From Varanus komodoensis (Eukaryota; Chordata; Lepidosauria; Squamata; Varanidae): 64,000 nucleotides of DNA. The DNA lies in the NCBI RefSeq assembly GCF_004798865.1, contig NW_025335568.1, positions 49,579,058 to 49,643,057 of the forward strand. Direction: 5' to 3'. A model generated the notes under the pieces. The model made no database searches, had not been told where the DNA came from, and saw nothing but the letters and a program-made list of their open reading frames with translations. This document shows, piece after piece, positions 11,701 through 23,239 of this stretch (within the stretch, counting starts at the first letter, position 1; every line of letters starts with the position of its first letter). Position numbers and translations under genes: made by a program.

Positions 11701-14377
11701 GTTAAATGCAACTCAGAGCCCATAATTAGTAGTAAAGAGAATGCCATTCAGATTGATAGGTAATGAAAAGCAGTTAAACTTTTTTATCAAAACTAAAATG
11801 CTGTGAATTAACTGGGTATATTCAGCAAAGTGGCCGCCATACCTGGACAACTGGACACTGGAGTACCCATATTTATTAGACAAAGTGCACAGCGAGGAAG
11901 GGGTTTACGGCAACCAGGACAACTGGTGACTTTCGACTTGGTTGGGGATCCACTTACACCATACTGACTGAAACCTCTGCCCTGGTGTGGTATGCTTGAG
12001 CAACTGTAGGAGATGGATTTTCCACAAAAGTTGCAACTTACAAATACCTTGAAAATAGAAAAAAAATACAATCTCTCTTATATTTAAGTAATGCAGTAGT
12101 CATGCTTTGATTTATTCACTGGAAAGTTTTGTTTCCTTAAAGGATTAAATCAGTAAGTCTCTGAAGAGCCCTGACAATTGCAATAATTATTGGTCCTGTT
12201 CACATTGTTTACTCATCAGTTTAAAAATTCAGCTAGCTTTTTTGAAGGTTCCTGAGCATGAAGTGCAAACCTGGATTACTGGGATGTATATAAGGCTAAA
12301 CAATCCGTTGGGTTAACCACACAGTTGTTTAATTCTTGAATATCCAAGTGGTACAAGTTCTTAAATCAAGCTCAGCAACCTACAAAGAAACTGATTGTGG
12401 GTTGCTGAGTGAATGAAGAGGAGTGTGCATGCTGCACACCCACTTCCCCATTTGTGCATTTCAGCCCATCTGTTTTAAATGAGTTGCTGTTAGGTGCAAA
12501 CTAAGTCACTGATATATTTAATACCGTAATACAAGTTTCATAAAATAGAGATTTATGTTCAAGGAGCTTGGGGGACTTTGAAAATTTTGATGCAGCTGCT
12601 CTCCTGTCTCCTGTAATCATTTAGCACCTGAGGCAATAGCCAAAAAACAACACTACTTGAAAGCAATTATAGGACTTTTAGGCAATCTGATAAATCACTA
12701 AGCAGCAGCATACTGAGGCACTGGAGGTTTCTTAACTTTGGGGGTCAGGAAAGCAAAGGCATAATATTGCCCATGGCAGCAGTGTTCATTGAGGCAACAC
12801 CATCTGCATACAGGACTCTTTAACTATGATTTTATACAAGAGCTACCCACCAGAAAGGGCTTGCAAAACAAGAAAAGGGAGGAAAATAGAAGCATAGCTA
12901 TGCAGGGAAAGAAAAAACAGTAATCTTCATTTCGATAATTTGATTTGTTGTTGTAAACCACCCGAGATGTCAGTGATAGGATGGTATATAAAAGTTTCAA
13001 ATGAAAATGAATGAATGAATGAGTACTTTGGTTTTGTTCCAATGCCAATAGAGGGATCTGGGGAGGCTGGAGGGGTCTCGTGGCTTTCTAAAACAGGCAA
13101 GTTTTGAAAAGTACCATATGCAGATGTTTTGGGAGGCAGTTCCAAGCATAAGGGACAACAAACAGAAATGCGGCAAGAGACTTTTGGATGGCTGAAGGTA
13201 GTGAAATTGGACAAGTGAAGACAGCAGGAAGGCATGAGTGATAATAGTTAAGGAAAGGGAAGGCCATAATACATTTTGAAGTTAAGGGCAAAAGGCCTGT
13301 GCAGGATCCACATGCAGACAGGAAACCACTGAGGAGATTTAGGGAAACACCTTATATGGGCAGAACAACAGGACGATTAATAATTTTGGTATTGGAATGT
13401 GAGTGGATCAAACAAGGGGAGACCAGCAAAACTGTAGTAGCCAAAGGGAAAATGACCAGGGTATGAAGGAGAGTTTTGAGCAAAATATGTTTTAATAGGT
13501 TTTTGTTCTGCTTTCATTTTGAACATAAGGACTTGGAATAACACCAGTCTGTCACTACAGCTAGGACAAACTTTTCCCATTGTGCCACTAAATGACTGCT
13601 GCAACAAGTCCAAGTTATATTACTAAGAGGAAATTGCTGCTACTCTTGACTAAAAATCAGTACCATCAAGTATGAATTAGATTGAAAAAGCAACAGGAAA
13701 GAAAATGTTCTCTACTGCTGGCCTTAAGTTTATTATGAATGTTAAGTGGCCCACTTAGAGCTGTGACAAGCCCTTCATCCCTGTATATTAACTGATACAT
13801 GCCAGTTTAGGTGCTTTAGCTACATATCTATAAAATCATAAGAACGTTTACCTGTGCTAAAGGCTTTGAACTGGGATCCAGCTTACTACGATGAATGTCA
13901 AATTCTGCTCGTTTATGCCAAAACCTCCACGCATCCAATAGATTCCGGTAGTTTTCAATCCAATATTGAACTCGCTCATCTTTAAGTACATCAGAGGGAG
14001 AACCCTAAAAAGGTAGACATATCAGCTAAAAATGTATACACACACGGGCAAAAAGGAAATAGAGCTCTATTTCTGCTCTATTTCATAAAATGTTACAGAT
14101 AGCATAACATTTAACTCATAACAGAAACCCTGCCACTTTAGCTAAAGGCAAGAATAACAGGAAGCAAGCTAGGATTTTCAATAATAAGGGTTCAGAGTCT
14201 GTTATTTTATGATTAATGTGTTAGTTCCCCAAGGTCAAAAAATGGAATGTTTAAAAAAATCAACAAAAATGAAAAAACAAAGCATCTTCCTAAAGAAGAT
14301 TCCATGTATACAAGATGTCATACAAGAATAATGTATGTCATAAAAGTTAAGAAAATGGTATTTTTGTAGGTGTTGAA

Positions 14378-14428
<51 letters not shown>

Positions 14429-17400
14429 ACATTTCTATGCCGCCCCTTGCTGAAACCTCGGGGCGGCTTACAACATGAAATCTGTGATTATTTCAGATAC
14501 AAACCTGAAGCATGCAGTAGCTTGCTGTCTGAACATCTCCTGTTCTATCAACATAGCTTTCCATTAAGTCCACACCATCCTTTGTGAGTCCTGTCAGTAG
14601 AATTCCTTCAAGGTTCCCAACTTCTTTCATTTCATTTGTTAGCTTTTCAATGAATCTATTCAGCTATTGTTAAAAAAGGAGAATAAAAGATCTTTGACTC
14701 CTGCCCTAGATTGTCCTGCTCCCCAAAACTGTAAATGTGGAATGTGGAAGGGACTATAAGAGTCCCTTATAGTATCAAGTTCCTGATAGTTTTTATTAAT
14801 GATCACTGTTCACCAAACAAGTAATAAAAGCTATTCTCATATGTACTCAAATTCAAAAGATTTGCAAGCAGTTATACAACTACAGTCAGTTCCTTGCCAA
14901 CTTACTGTAAAAGAGGTAGGTTCACAAATGCTTCTAGCCTACAAGCCAACACATAATTTGCAATGTAGCAATAGCCTAAAAGAAAGAACCTCCAACTTTT
15001 CTGATTAATATACACTTTCTTGTCTCTATATTAGTTGTCTCGGAGCATCTGTTATAGTTACAAGACTCTACAAAGATTATTCAAATAGTAAAAGTTCAGT
15101 TTGTCCTGACCAGAAATTATATGTCCATAAAATTCCTTGGTATGCCAAATATCTATTGCCACCCAAGAGAGCAACAAACATGGAAGAATATATTATTACT
15201 TAATCATCCCATTGTGTTTCCTGGAAAGGACCTAAAGCAACCTTCCATCACCTGGTGCCCTTTGGATGCTCTGGACTACAACTCCCAGGTTTCCTGACCT
15301 GGCCATGCTGACAGGGATGGATGGGAGTTGGTTCAAAACAACTAGAGTGCACCAGCCTGAAGAAGGGTGATTTAAAGCAGTGGTGGTGAACCTATGGCAT
15401 GAATGCCACAGCAGGCAAGGAGAGCCCTCTCTGTTGACATGTGAGCCAAGTCACCCCAGCATCGCCCCAGTAGCTGAGCATTGGATAACAGCACACACAA
15501 GGGCCATGCGCATGCTCAGAAAGGAGCAGTGGCACCAGGCGATGATGTCACAAGCCGTGGCTCATTAACTGCGACTCATCCAAGCTTTTGCATGGCTGCT
15601 CAGTGCACTGCCAAGGATGGATGGATGGATATTTGCTTGGACTGGCTGTGAGTTGTTTTTTTTCTAAACTAAAACCTCAGTTTTCAGGTTTTATTGCAGT
15701 GTTGGCACTTTGTGATAAATAAGTGGGTTTTGGGTTGCAGTTTGGGCACTTGGTCTCTAAAAGGTTCGCCATCACTGGTTCAGAGGAAAGCAGGAAAACA
15801 GTGGCAGATCAGATAACCTCACCTGGGCATCAGTCAGGAATTTACAAGCAAATGCCACTCTGTCTCGTACAGCTACATTACTTTCATACTGAAAGAATAT
15901 GAAATACATTAGTGTTAGGCTAAAGCATCATTCAAAAAAAGGTCAAATACTGCAACAGTTCTGTATTTTTGCTCCTTGCAACTTGAGAAAAATAATTTTA
16001 AAAATTATTCCAACCAATCCCAAGTCAAAACTCAATAGAGAAGACAATAATAGAAGGGAAAGTTGATGGCAGAAGAAGAGGAAGACCAAACAGGAGATGG
16101 ATTTATTCCATAAAGGAAGCCATAGCCCTGAATTTATATGAACTGGACAGAGCTGTCAAAAACAGTCTATTTTGGAAGGCATTCCTTCATAATGTTGCTT
16201 TAAGTTGGAAACAATTTGACAGCATGTAACAAATATCTTTTCCCAGTTGCTTGCTTTATTGTTGTGTATTTCACCAATTTGGTTTGATTTTTGAGTACCT
16301 CACAAATCTGGGGAGTTTCAGAAGCAGTTTAACATGAAGCAAAGGGTAAGGATCAAAAAATAAAGGAAACTTACACAGTCCTACTAAACAAATACAATCT
16401 CTTGAGTTTATATAAATAAAATCTTTAATCATATTCTTTAAATACAGAGTTCATTCTGTCCTCCTAAATGCTTAAGTCACTAGACAAGACCAAATTTTTT
16501 AAAACACAAACTTCCTGATCAATTCTCAATTCAGTATCTGAAACAATTAACAAAAGAAGCTTACCAAAACTCCATCATAAGAACCTGATTCACTTGTCAG
16601 AAAAGCAAACATGGCACATAGGTAAGGGTTGTTTAACTGTAACCTTAGAGTGCTGCACATTTCTCTCCACAATGAGTTCTTCTCATCTGTATAGCCTGAT
16701 AAAGCCATGGCCACCACATTAAGATTTAGATCACCTGCATAGAAAAAAGAGACATCAAGGTAACCACAATTTGAAGCCATCTACTTCCACTTCTATAAGA
16801 AATTCTTAAAATATTGTTAAAATATTTTGTTTCAAATGACATTTGAACCTGTACTCCCAAGCAGAGTTTTCATCTACTGTTACACAGGGGTGTTGCACAA
16901 AAGCAATTGTCATGACCTTGAAACAAAACTCACTCTACAAAGTATAAAGTGGTACAAATTCTTCACCTTAAAGGAATGTTTTGCCAAGACAGGCATTCCA
17001 ATGCTAGGTAAAGTGATGGTATCTACAATGGCTATTTCATACATTGTAGTTTGCTTATGTACAACTTTTAATTTTGCTCTGTAGCTCAGAGTGAACCATC
17101 TCAAGAACTGATGTAGCATTAGGGCAATGCATAGGTTGAGGCTTTTTGGTCCCCTGCTCACATTGTCTTCAGCACTAACATTACAGTGGTGCAATAATAT
17201 CAGTTCTTCCATTCTAGTTACTAACTAAATTGAATGTAGGATCCAGCCAATTCCCGGCTGGATGGGAATTCTGGGAGTTACAATCCAAATGCCTCTGAAG
17301 GCTACCAGGCTGGTGAAGGCTGGTTTAAAACAACCTTTATGTGAACAAATAGCACTATTTGCCGGTGGAAGGGCACATTTGGATCAAATTCTTTCTAAAG

Positions 17401-20400
17401 CCAAACAAAACAATAGCAAAGTCTACTTAATAGATTAGCAGGTAAACAAATGTACTTTACAAAAATGATAGCAAAACAGAACAGGTACCTTTACCAGAAA
17501 AAGCTCCTTTGTTCAGTATCTGTATCGCTCGCCGGATGTCTAAGTTGAATAGTGCAACAGCAGCGGCTCGCTCCCAGTCACCTTCTTGTTCCAAAGAATA
17601 GAGAAAAGGTTCCACATCTAGATCTGTGCCCTTCTTTATCCATCCACAAAGCTGCAAAGCCAATGATCTCTCCTCACTCAGATACTGAATAATATCTGAC
17701 TGTCTGTCAGATCCACTTCTACTATGCCTGATGTTCTCTGTTGTTCCTAAAGAGGAATTTAGTTATTGCACAGGTGAGTATACATAAGCAATTGACAACT
17801 GTTATTAGGATGAAAACAGGTAGTATCAATGGGATTTTTAAGCTACAAAATATTCTCGTGCCTCTTTTCTGGACACAAGAACAACAGGTTACTTGTTTTT
17901 TCAAAAGCCAAGGAAAAACAATTTAAGAAACTAGCTTTGACTACTCAGTAGCCATTCAGAGAGCAATGCCAGTTAAAAATGCACTCTGAAGACAGAAGGT
18001 TTTATTTTTGTTATCACGTGCATTCATATTACACGCTTCCTCTAGAAACCTCAAAGAGGTGGATTTGGGGTCATTTGATTTTTCCTGTGGGGACCGATTT
18101 GGTCTAGATATTGGCTGGCCAAAATTCTTAAAATAAAAGTGTCACATTTTATTAAATAACAATTCAGTCATAATGTACTCACCCATAGAGGCTTTCACAA
18201 TAGATTTGATGCCTGCATAAACTAAGGATCCTTTGTTTCCTGTGCATTTCTGATCCATATCCTCCGTGTACTGCTTCATAAGTATTTTGAAGTATAGGAG
18301 ATATATTAGTAAGATAAGAGGGCGGCAAACTGCACTACTGTTTGGTGGCTTGAGGATTTGGCACTGGACTTAGCTTGGCTGAGCTCTTGAAAAAACTTAC
18401 TGTGGATGGAATCTAAAGAGCAGCTTATTTATTTAAAACATTCATATCCCTTCTTTACCCAGAACAGGTCTCAAGACAGCTTAGTCCCACACAGATTCTA
18501 ACCCAATGGAATTTATGCAAATAATTTTCCATCTCAAAGGGGATCTATACCTGTATCATAAGCTGTTTACAAAACCTAACCATTGCCAGCAAATAGGTTT
18601 CAGTTGAAGGGAAAGTCAGAAATGCTCTTTCATACATTCTAATTATCTTTAAGTTGGTTTTTTTCTTAGTTTGCATGTTCCTATTGTTTATGTACACATA
18701 TAAATACTCTTGTACTGACTGTCACACCTCTACTGAAGTGAGATGTGAAGCAAATTGAACCGAATAAAATGCATTAAGGAAGATTAGCCTTCAAGCTATT
18801 ACAACAATTGCATGTTGTATGAATCACACAAGCAATACTATGAGTTTAAATGAAGCAGTCTGCATAATGTCAGAAAAGTCCTGACCCCTTAAAGTGTTGC
18901 TCGGTAATGCCATCCTGTGTCCAATCTTATGTTCCTGATATCCACATCTCCTACATTTCATCTATCTTCTCTTCCATTTCAGTGAGCTCTGAGGCTTTCT
19001 GAACCCTGACAGAGTTTCCACCCCAGCACCATAATCATCCCTGCTCCCATGAGGGAATTATATCGCTAACTCACGTCCAAATATCCAGCTTCTTTTTGTC
19101 ACCTTGTGACTTTGGGCCATCTGTACCTACAGTCTTACCTTCACAACTTGAGCAACACTACTCTTGAGCAACAAATACTTCAACCCTTTAATCTGCCACT
19201 ACAAGCAGTGCAGTTGAAATTTTCTTCCTGCATCCCAAACAGTTTTAAAGGATATAGTGCAGAGTGTACCAAAGTGACTTCAGCTGTGGGTCTTCATTTC
19301 CTGCTAGAACATGGTTTCTCCAGACCTGTTCTGTATCAAGTCCATACCTGGATAAAGCCCTGAGGCGCATTTTGGTGGCTATGTCTTTTTCTATGGAACT
19401 AGCTTTCCCTTCTTCTGTGCACTCGTACAAGTGTCGTCCACACGCCCACATCAAAGAGGTAACTGGGCTCCAGGCCAGAGAGATCCTTTCAAACACTGTG
19501 AAGTCAGACATAGTCCTGTTGGGAGTGACAACTACCATGCGATTTTGGCTGGTGGGATGCCAAGCAAAGGAAGCAATGTAGTGCTCACAGGGTTGCACGC
19601 TTCTTTCGATGATTGTAGGTTCAGTTTCGTCTCCTATAGGAGTAGGAGTGTGCTGCATATCATAGAGCTTGATGATATTGCTATCCCTGGTTAAAGTGGC
19701 TAGTAATCCAGTTCTTGTTGGGCACCATGCTACTTTTGTTAAAGGTTTTGGTTGTTCTGTTAGAGTTAATACAGGCTTTTCAAACTTTCTAAGGTCCCAT
19801 ATGGCAACCTGACCTTCATAGAAGGAAGCCACACGATCATGGAAGTATGGATCAACAGTCACACCTTGAACAGCCTTGGTATTCACAAACATTTTTTGGC
19901 TAGTATTCCTAAGGTCAAAGATAGCCAGGTTGCGGTGCATTCCAGCTAAAAGAAGTTTCTGATCCCTTGGAAGCCAAGAAAGAGAAAGGCAAGCATCATT
20001 CTGCCCTAATTCATAAAGTGGTTTTGTCACAACTATTCCTGCCTCAGTATCTCCCGTAGAAAGCCTTACTTTCTCAGTAGCGACTGGAGTTTCTGGAGGG
20101 TATTTACTACTGATGTCCCAGATCAGTACTGAAAAATCAGCCCGATGTTTATCCAGGCCAGCAGCAAGCCAGTTACTGTCCAGTGGATTCCATGCCAGGG
20201 TGTTACACTGCCGAGCATGCTTTGGAACAAATTCCTTTCCTATCAAATCTTTGCATTTTGAGTTGTGATCTTGGCCAAGGCTAGTAAGGACAACTCGGCC
20301 ATTGGCCTGCCCAACTGCCAGAAGACATTCAGGATCATATTTAGGATACCAAGCCACACATTTCAGATATGGAGTGTCAGAATTAATGGACAAAAGAGTA

Positions 20401-20552
20401 GCTGTAGTTTCTTCAGATAAACGCAGTGATCCTGCTTTCAGTTCAGTACTTACAGCAGATTCAATGTGGTAGAGACTGAGTTCTGAGTCACATACAACAA
20501 ATCTGTCAACATGGTGTGGAGCCCAGAGAATATCAGGTTTAGATCCACTCAT
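8708..20552 (-). CDS. MIOS: GATOR2 complex subunit Mios (WD-repeat protein)
   Basis: Ten coding exons on the minus strand join without a break to 877 residues (human 875): 20552-19256, 18281-18183, 17746-17489, 16734-16565, 15888-15823, 14663-14505, 14004-13852, 12047-11843, 10790-10661 and 8804-8708. The start codon is the ATG at 20552 ([18 protein letters not shown], as in human MSGTKPDILW). Exon 1 of the coding part carries the whole N-terminal WD40 propeller (about residues 1-390, e.g. [21 protein letters not shown]). The middle exons encode the alpha-solenoid ([25 protein letters not shown]). The last three encode the cysteine/histidine zinc-binding C-terminal domain: CNFC near 739, CPGC near 777, CALC near 787, then CHNC and the CSCKC tail. 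Mios, WDR24, WDR59, SEH1L and SEC13 make up GATOR2 at the lysosome, which relieves GATOR1 inhibition and lets amino acids activate mTORC1. All introns are GT-AG except the first internal one (18282-19255), which reads AT-AC. The gene is intact. Introns hold hAT, BovB, L2 and palindromic repeats. Confidence 0.98.
9181..9375 (+). repeat. tRNA-type SINE with LINE-like 3' tail
   Basis: The block starts with a degraded tRNA-like head (GTGGTGGAGTGGTGC) and runs through the body shared with the copies at 30045 and 48058: CATGAAGCTCACTGG, a TCTCAGCTTCCTCACAGG stretch, and an end reading AAGTGCAATATAAATG. The tail resembles 3' ends of the L2 elements in this window, which suggests mobilisation by L2. 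It lies in MIOS intron 9 to 10, antisense to the gene. Confidence 0.6.
10190..10270 (+). repeat. L2-like LINE 3' tail scrap
   Basis: A short end fragment: a degraded CGTCTCGAGATGCTAG block, then GACGGTATATAAAAGC and an A-rich end. It has the same layout as the better tail at 43725-43788. No coding part remains. Confidence 0.4.
12935..13020 (+). repeat. L2-like LINE 3' tail with (AATG)n end
   Basis: TTGTTGTAAACCACCCGAGATG is followed by GGATGGTATATAAAAG and an (AATG)n run that ends near 13020. This is the standard 3' tail layout of L2 elements here. It lies in an intron of MIOS. Confidence 0.5.
13021..13500 (-). repeat. Old LINE fragment, end of ORF2, minus strand
   Basis: The minus strand near 13088-13235 reads [16 protein letters not shown], which resembles the closing residues of L2/CR1-type ORF2 proteins (compare [15 protein letters not shown] in the younger L2 at 43500-43560). 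The frame is broken on both sides. Which LINE family it belongs to is not clear. Confidence 0.4.
14378..14485 (-). repeat. (ATT)n microsatellite and L2 3' tail, minus strand
   Basis: About 50 bp of pure ATT repeats (14378-14427) is joined to a short block reading ATTTCTATGCCGCCCC and CGGGGCGGCTTACAAC. This is the reverse complement of an L2 3' tail, so the microsatellite is probably the expanded tail repeat of that insertion. It lies 20 bp from the donor of a MIOS exon (14505). Confidence 0.7.
15239..15361. mobile_element. Palindromic MITE-like repeat, family A
   Basis: Left arm CTGGTGCCCTTTGGATG...ACTACAACTCCCA and right arm TGGGAGTTG...GTGCACCAG are near inverse complements with a short centre. 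The same palindrome recurs many times in the window. Non-coding; probably a non-autonomous DNA transposon. Confidence 0.65.
15378..15777. mobile_element. Non-autonomous hAT-type DNA transposon
   Basis: The ends form a terminal inverted repeat: CAGTGGTGGTGAACCTATGG on the left and AAAGGTTCGCCATCACTG on the right, i.e. consensus CAGTGRTGGYGAACC. That end is typical of hAT-Charlie-like elements. The 8 bp outside each end (ATTTAAAG and GTTCAGAG) match at five of eight places, consistent with a decayed 8-bp target duplication. The body has no transposase. The right end is about 45 bp from the splice donor of MIOS exon 15888-15823. It landed beside a family A palindrome. Confidence 0.7.
16000..16235 (+). 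repeat. BovB (RTE) LINE, C-terminal end of ORF2
   Basis: The plus strand from about 16051 reads [20 protein letters not shown] followed by [18 protein letters not shown] and then a FLHNVALSW ending. This matches the closing part of BovB ORF2 as I recall it (GKIEGRRRRGRQRMRWLDG ... HGVTKSWTRL). Only the last ~60 codons are left, with a non-coding tail. It is 5'-truncated, as usual for LINE copies, and lies antisense in a MIOS intron. Confidence 0.75.
17232..17335. mobile_element. Palindromic MITE-like repeat, family A
   Basis: Partial copy: GCCAATTCCCGGCTGGATGG, then GGGAGTTACAATCCAAATG and AAGGCTGG at the end. It keeps mainly the right half of the palindrome. Non-coding, in a MIOS intron. 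Confidence 0.55.
18282..19255 (-). other. AT-AC (U12-type) intron of MIOS
   Basis: On the minus strand coding exon 1 ends ...CTG CAC T (19256) and is followed by ATATCCTTT (19255-19247), a perfect match to the U12-type AT donor. The next exon resumes after ...AAAATAC (AC at 18283-18282) with TTATGAAGCAG. Joining T with TT gives Phe and the sequence [14 protein letters not shown], which agrees with human MIOS as I recall it. No GT-AG pair nearby keeps this stretch of residues. A branch site matching TTCCTTRAY is not clear; the closest is TATCTTACT at 18316-18308. The intron is 974 bp and interrupts a codon after its first base. Confidence 0.85.
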
Positions 20553-20622
20553 GTCTGCTACTGCAAATCGGTACAAATAGTTTAAAATGTTGCTGGAAGA
20601 CTAGAGTTGTATTCATTCATAC

Positions 20623-20640
20623 ACTGTTTAAAAGAAGAAG
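20623..20640 (-). promoter_or_regulatory. Probable acceptor of the first MIOS intron in the 5' UTR
   Basis: Minus strand TTCTTCTTCTTTTAAACAG ends at 20624 with a good pyrimidine tract, about 70 nt before the ATG. The upstream partner would be a non-coding exon in the CpG block near 23240-23660. Without transcripts the choice of acceptor is a guess. Confidence 0.4.
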
Positions 20641-20644
20641 AAAT

Positions 20645-22360
20645 GCAAAAGATTATGTTATGACAAGATCTTCAACAACCTGCCTGTTCCAAATTAGACT
20701 CTCTAAATATTATTCACATTGATCCTACCCTAGCTCCTTCAGGGGCACTTCTAGAAAATTAATCCAGTATTTTCTTTGTCATAATTTACCCATGCAGATA
20801 GAGCTTTCTATAGTTTCTCCCTGGTGCTAGGCAAAGGATATCCTCTTTACAAGTGGGAAAATGAAGCATTTAAAATTCCTAAGGTTCTTTTAGCCTGTTT
20901 CCATTTTTACTGAATTAAATTATATATACCTACATACATACTTTGTTTTATAATGGCTCTGACAAAGCCATTCTATAGTTAAAACCCTACAATATCACAA
21001 AAATTACATTACAGAAGCAGATATATGGTATAAATGTTTAGACTGATATCCTAATGCAACCTAATCAATCATCTAGTTAGTGCTGCCTAGCTATTAAGCA
21101 ATTTTGTTCATACTGGAGTTGTTGAATTGGAATATTACCACTTTCTAGATGCCCATGGTACTCTGCTAAAATGGGCAGAGTGTGAATCTTTCATTTGAAA
21201 AAAGTTAAACACCATAGATTTCTGGAGTGTCAATTGTCCTGTTCGACATTATAGTTCCACAGAATATCTTCAAAAAATCATGCTGCCATAAACTACTTTC
21301 AATAATTGCCGTACATGTGGGATGTATCTTAAAAAAATAAATGTAACAAAGACCTATCAACATGGCCACCTCCAGAATGTGGTGTGTTCAGGCTTTTGCC
21401 AGGACTGCAAGACTGGCAAAAGAGCCAACACTCCAAACAAGGTACAATGCTCATAAGAGCCTATGGGATAAAAAAAACCCTTCCATCTAATCTAAGATGC
21501 TACTTCTATCTGTTTTGGGTTATGGCCAAATAGATGTTTCCAGGATCCCACAAGCATGCTTGAAGACAGAAACCACCCCCTGCTTTCAATTCTTCGCAAG
21601 TAAAGAAAAACTGGTAATTCCAGAACCAGACCTGTCCATGAATTTGCCTGCACAGCTTGTGGTAGTATTACTGCATTTGCTGTGCCTTTGTACAGAGCAC
21701 TACAAAAAAAGCCAGAGCCAGAACTTTCTCCAGTTGCATGCCTCATCTCTGCGAGAGTAAAGTCAAACAACACATTATTTTAAGCACAAGATCTTAAAGT
21801 CTGCTTAACACTGCCATGTTTATTTTGAAGGAAGAAGGCAGGCAGGCAAACAGACAGGCAGTTGTTGGAGGCTGGAAGGGGTGACCAAACAGTAAGAAGT
21901 CAATTCCAATTTCTTCTTCCCTCCTCTGTACTGCAGCTGAGGCTGATAAAAAATAGGGGGACCATGTCAGCCACAAAGATCCCTGGAAATCCCCACTGAG
22001 TCCTGCTGCTTCCAAAAGTCTTTGGATTTATCCAAAGACAAGACAGCAGCAGTTCCAAGGTCTTTTTGCTCAACTTCTCTGGCCAACATAGCAGGAATGA
22101 TAGGTGCATGCTGCTGTCTTAGAAAGTGCTCACTTGCTCACCTTCCCTTGCTGATATACAGCATGGCTAAGAAACAATTCTGGCTACTAGGGAACAGCAT
22201 TCTAGCAGAGGACAAGGATACAGCAGATAAGACCAAAGCAAAGCAGGTGTGACTGGATGTAATTTATACCCTCTTGGACACTTGCACACCAAACATGCAA
22301 AACACAGCTCAATTGTACGTGTGCTTACTTGGAAGTAAGCCTCAGTGTTATAAGTATGCT
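20645..22360. other. MIOS 5' intron, nothing recognised
   Basis: AT-rich sequence inside the presumed first MIOS intron. No coding region, RNA gene or clear repeat family was recognised. Confidence 0.4.
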
Positions 22361-22362
22361 AT

Positions 22363-22472
22363 AGAGTAGGTGTACACTGGGACGCTCCAGATGTTTCAGC
22401 CTACAACTGCCATAATCTCTGATCCTGCCCATGCTGGAGTTGTAGTCCAAGCCATTTAAAAGGCAGCAGGTT
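22363..22472. mobile_element. Palindromic MITE-like repeat, family A
   Basis: Left arm with CTCCAGATGTTTCAGCC and CTACAACTGCC, right arm GGAGTTGTAGTCCAAGCC, both around a short centre CCTGCCCATGCT. Decayed copy of the palindrome seen at 56150 and 24772. Confidence 0.6.
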
Positions 22473-22971
22473 GCCTATCTCTGTCATCGCCTCACCCTTA
22501 TTGATTTCTTTCTTTGAATGATGCAGTGATGGGAAATGAGCTCAATGTACCAACTCTTTTCTGCCATACTACCGAGCCAGAGACAGAGAGAGCATTAGTT
22601 ACTCTCTATAGGAGTAGCACAGGGCCAAGCAGAGGGAAAGAACATGCAAAGGAGGCAGTTCTGAGGACGAGCTGTAATTTCTGCCTGCTCGCTTGCCCTC
22701 TCTCATGGAGCGATGGGTAGAATGGGCTGAACTTTTTAGGCCCAATCCATTCCCACCTGGGTGAAAAACGATAGCAGACACATTAACTTCCACATCTGCT
22801 TGTTGCTGAACAATAACTTGCAGAAAGTCTAACATCCTTCACACATTCAACATGAGTACACCAAGCACATGAGATGCTGGGTGCGGGGGAAGGAAAATAA
22901 GAGAAGCAAACACTACTCCTTACTTACAGGGTTTCAGATACAAGATTAGAACAGCTGAACCATGGTGTGGA

Positions 22972-23055
22972 GCAGCCTTCCCAACCTGGTACCCTGCGGG
23001 TGGGTTGGACTGCAGTCCCTAACCTATCCAGAAAGCCCCAATTTGGCGAAGGCAG
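22972..23055. mobile_element. Palindromic MITE-like repeat, family A, left half
   Basis: Begins CAGCCTTCCCAACCTGGTACC, the left end wording of the family, and then decays. Non-coding. Confidence 0.45.
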
Positions 23056-23239
23056 GTGTAGAGCCTTTATACCAAAGCATAAAACATGCTTCACAGGGAC
23101 TCATGCGTTCGTCCTTAGCTAACGCCCTGAAGGCTTGGGCGGGCAGAGGCCTGATCTCCACGAGATACTGAGTGTCCCAACAGGGCTTGCAATAGGAAAG
23201 CTCGCCAGAATCATACACGTGTGTGAACACGTGCATTTG

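Noticed and set aside
20553-20576. In-frame extension of MIOS upstream of the ATG at 20552
   Set aside because: The upstream codon is TTG, not ATG, and the homologous start in other vertebrates is MSG(T/S)KPD.
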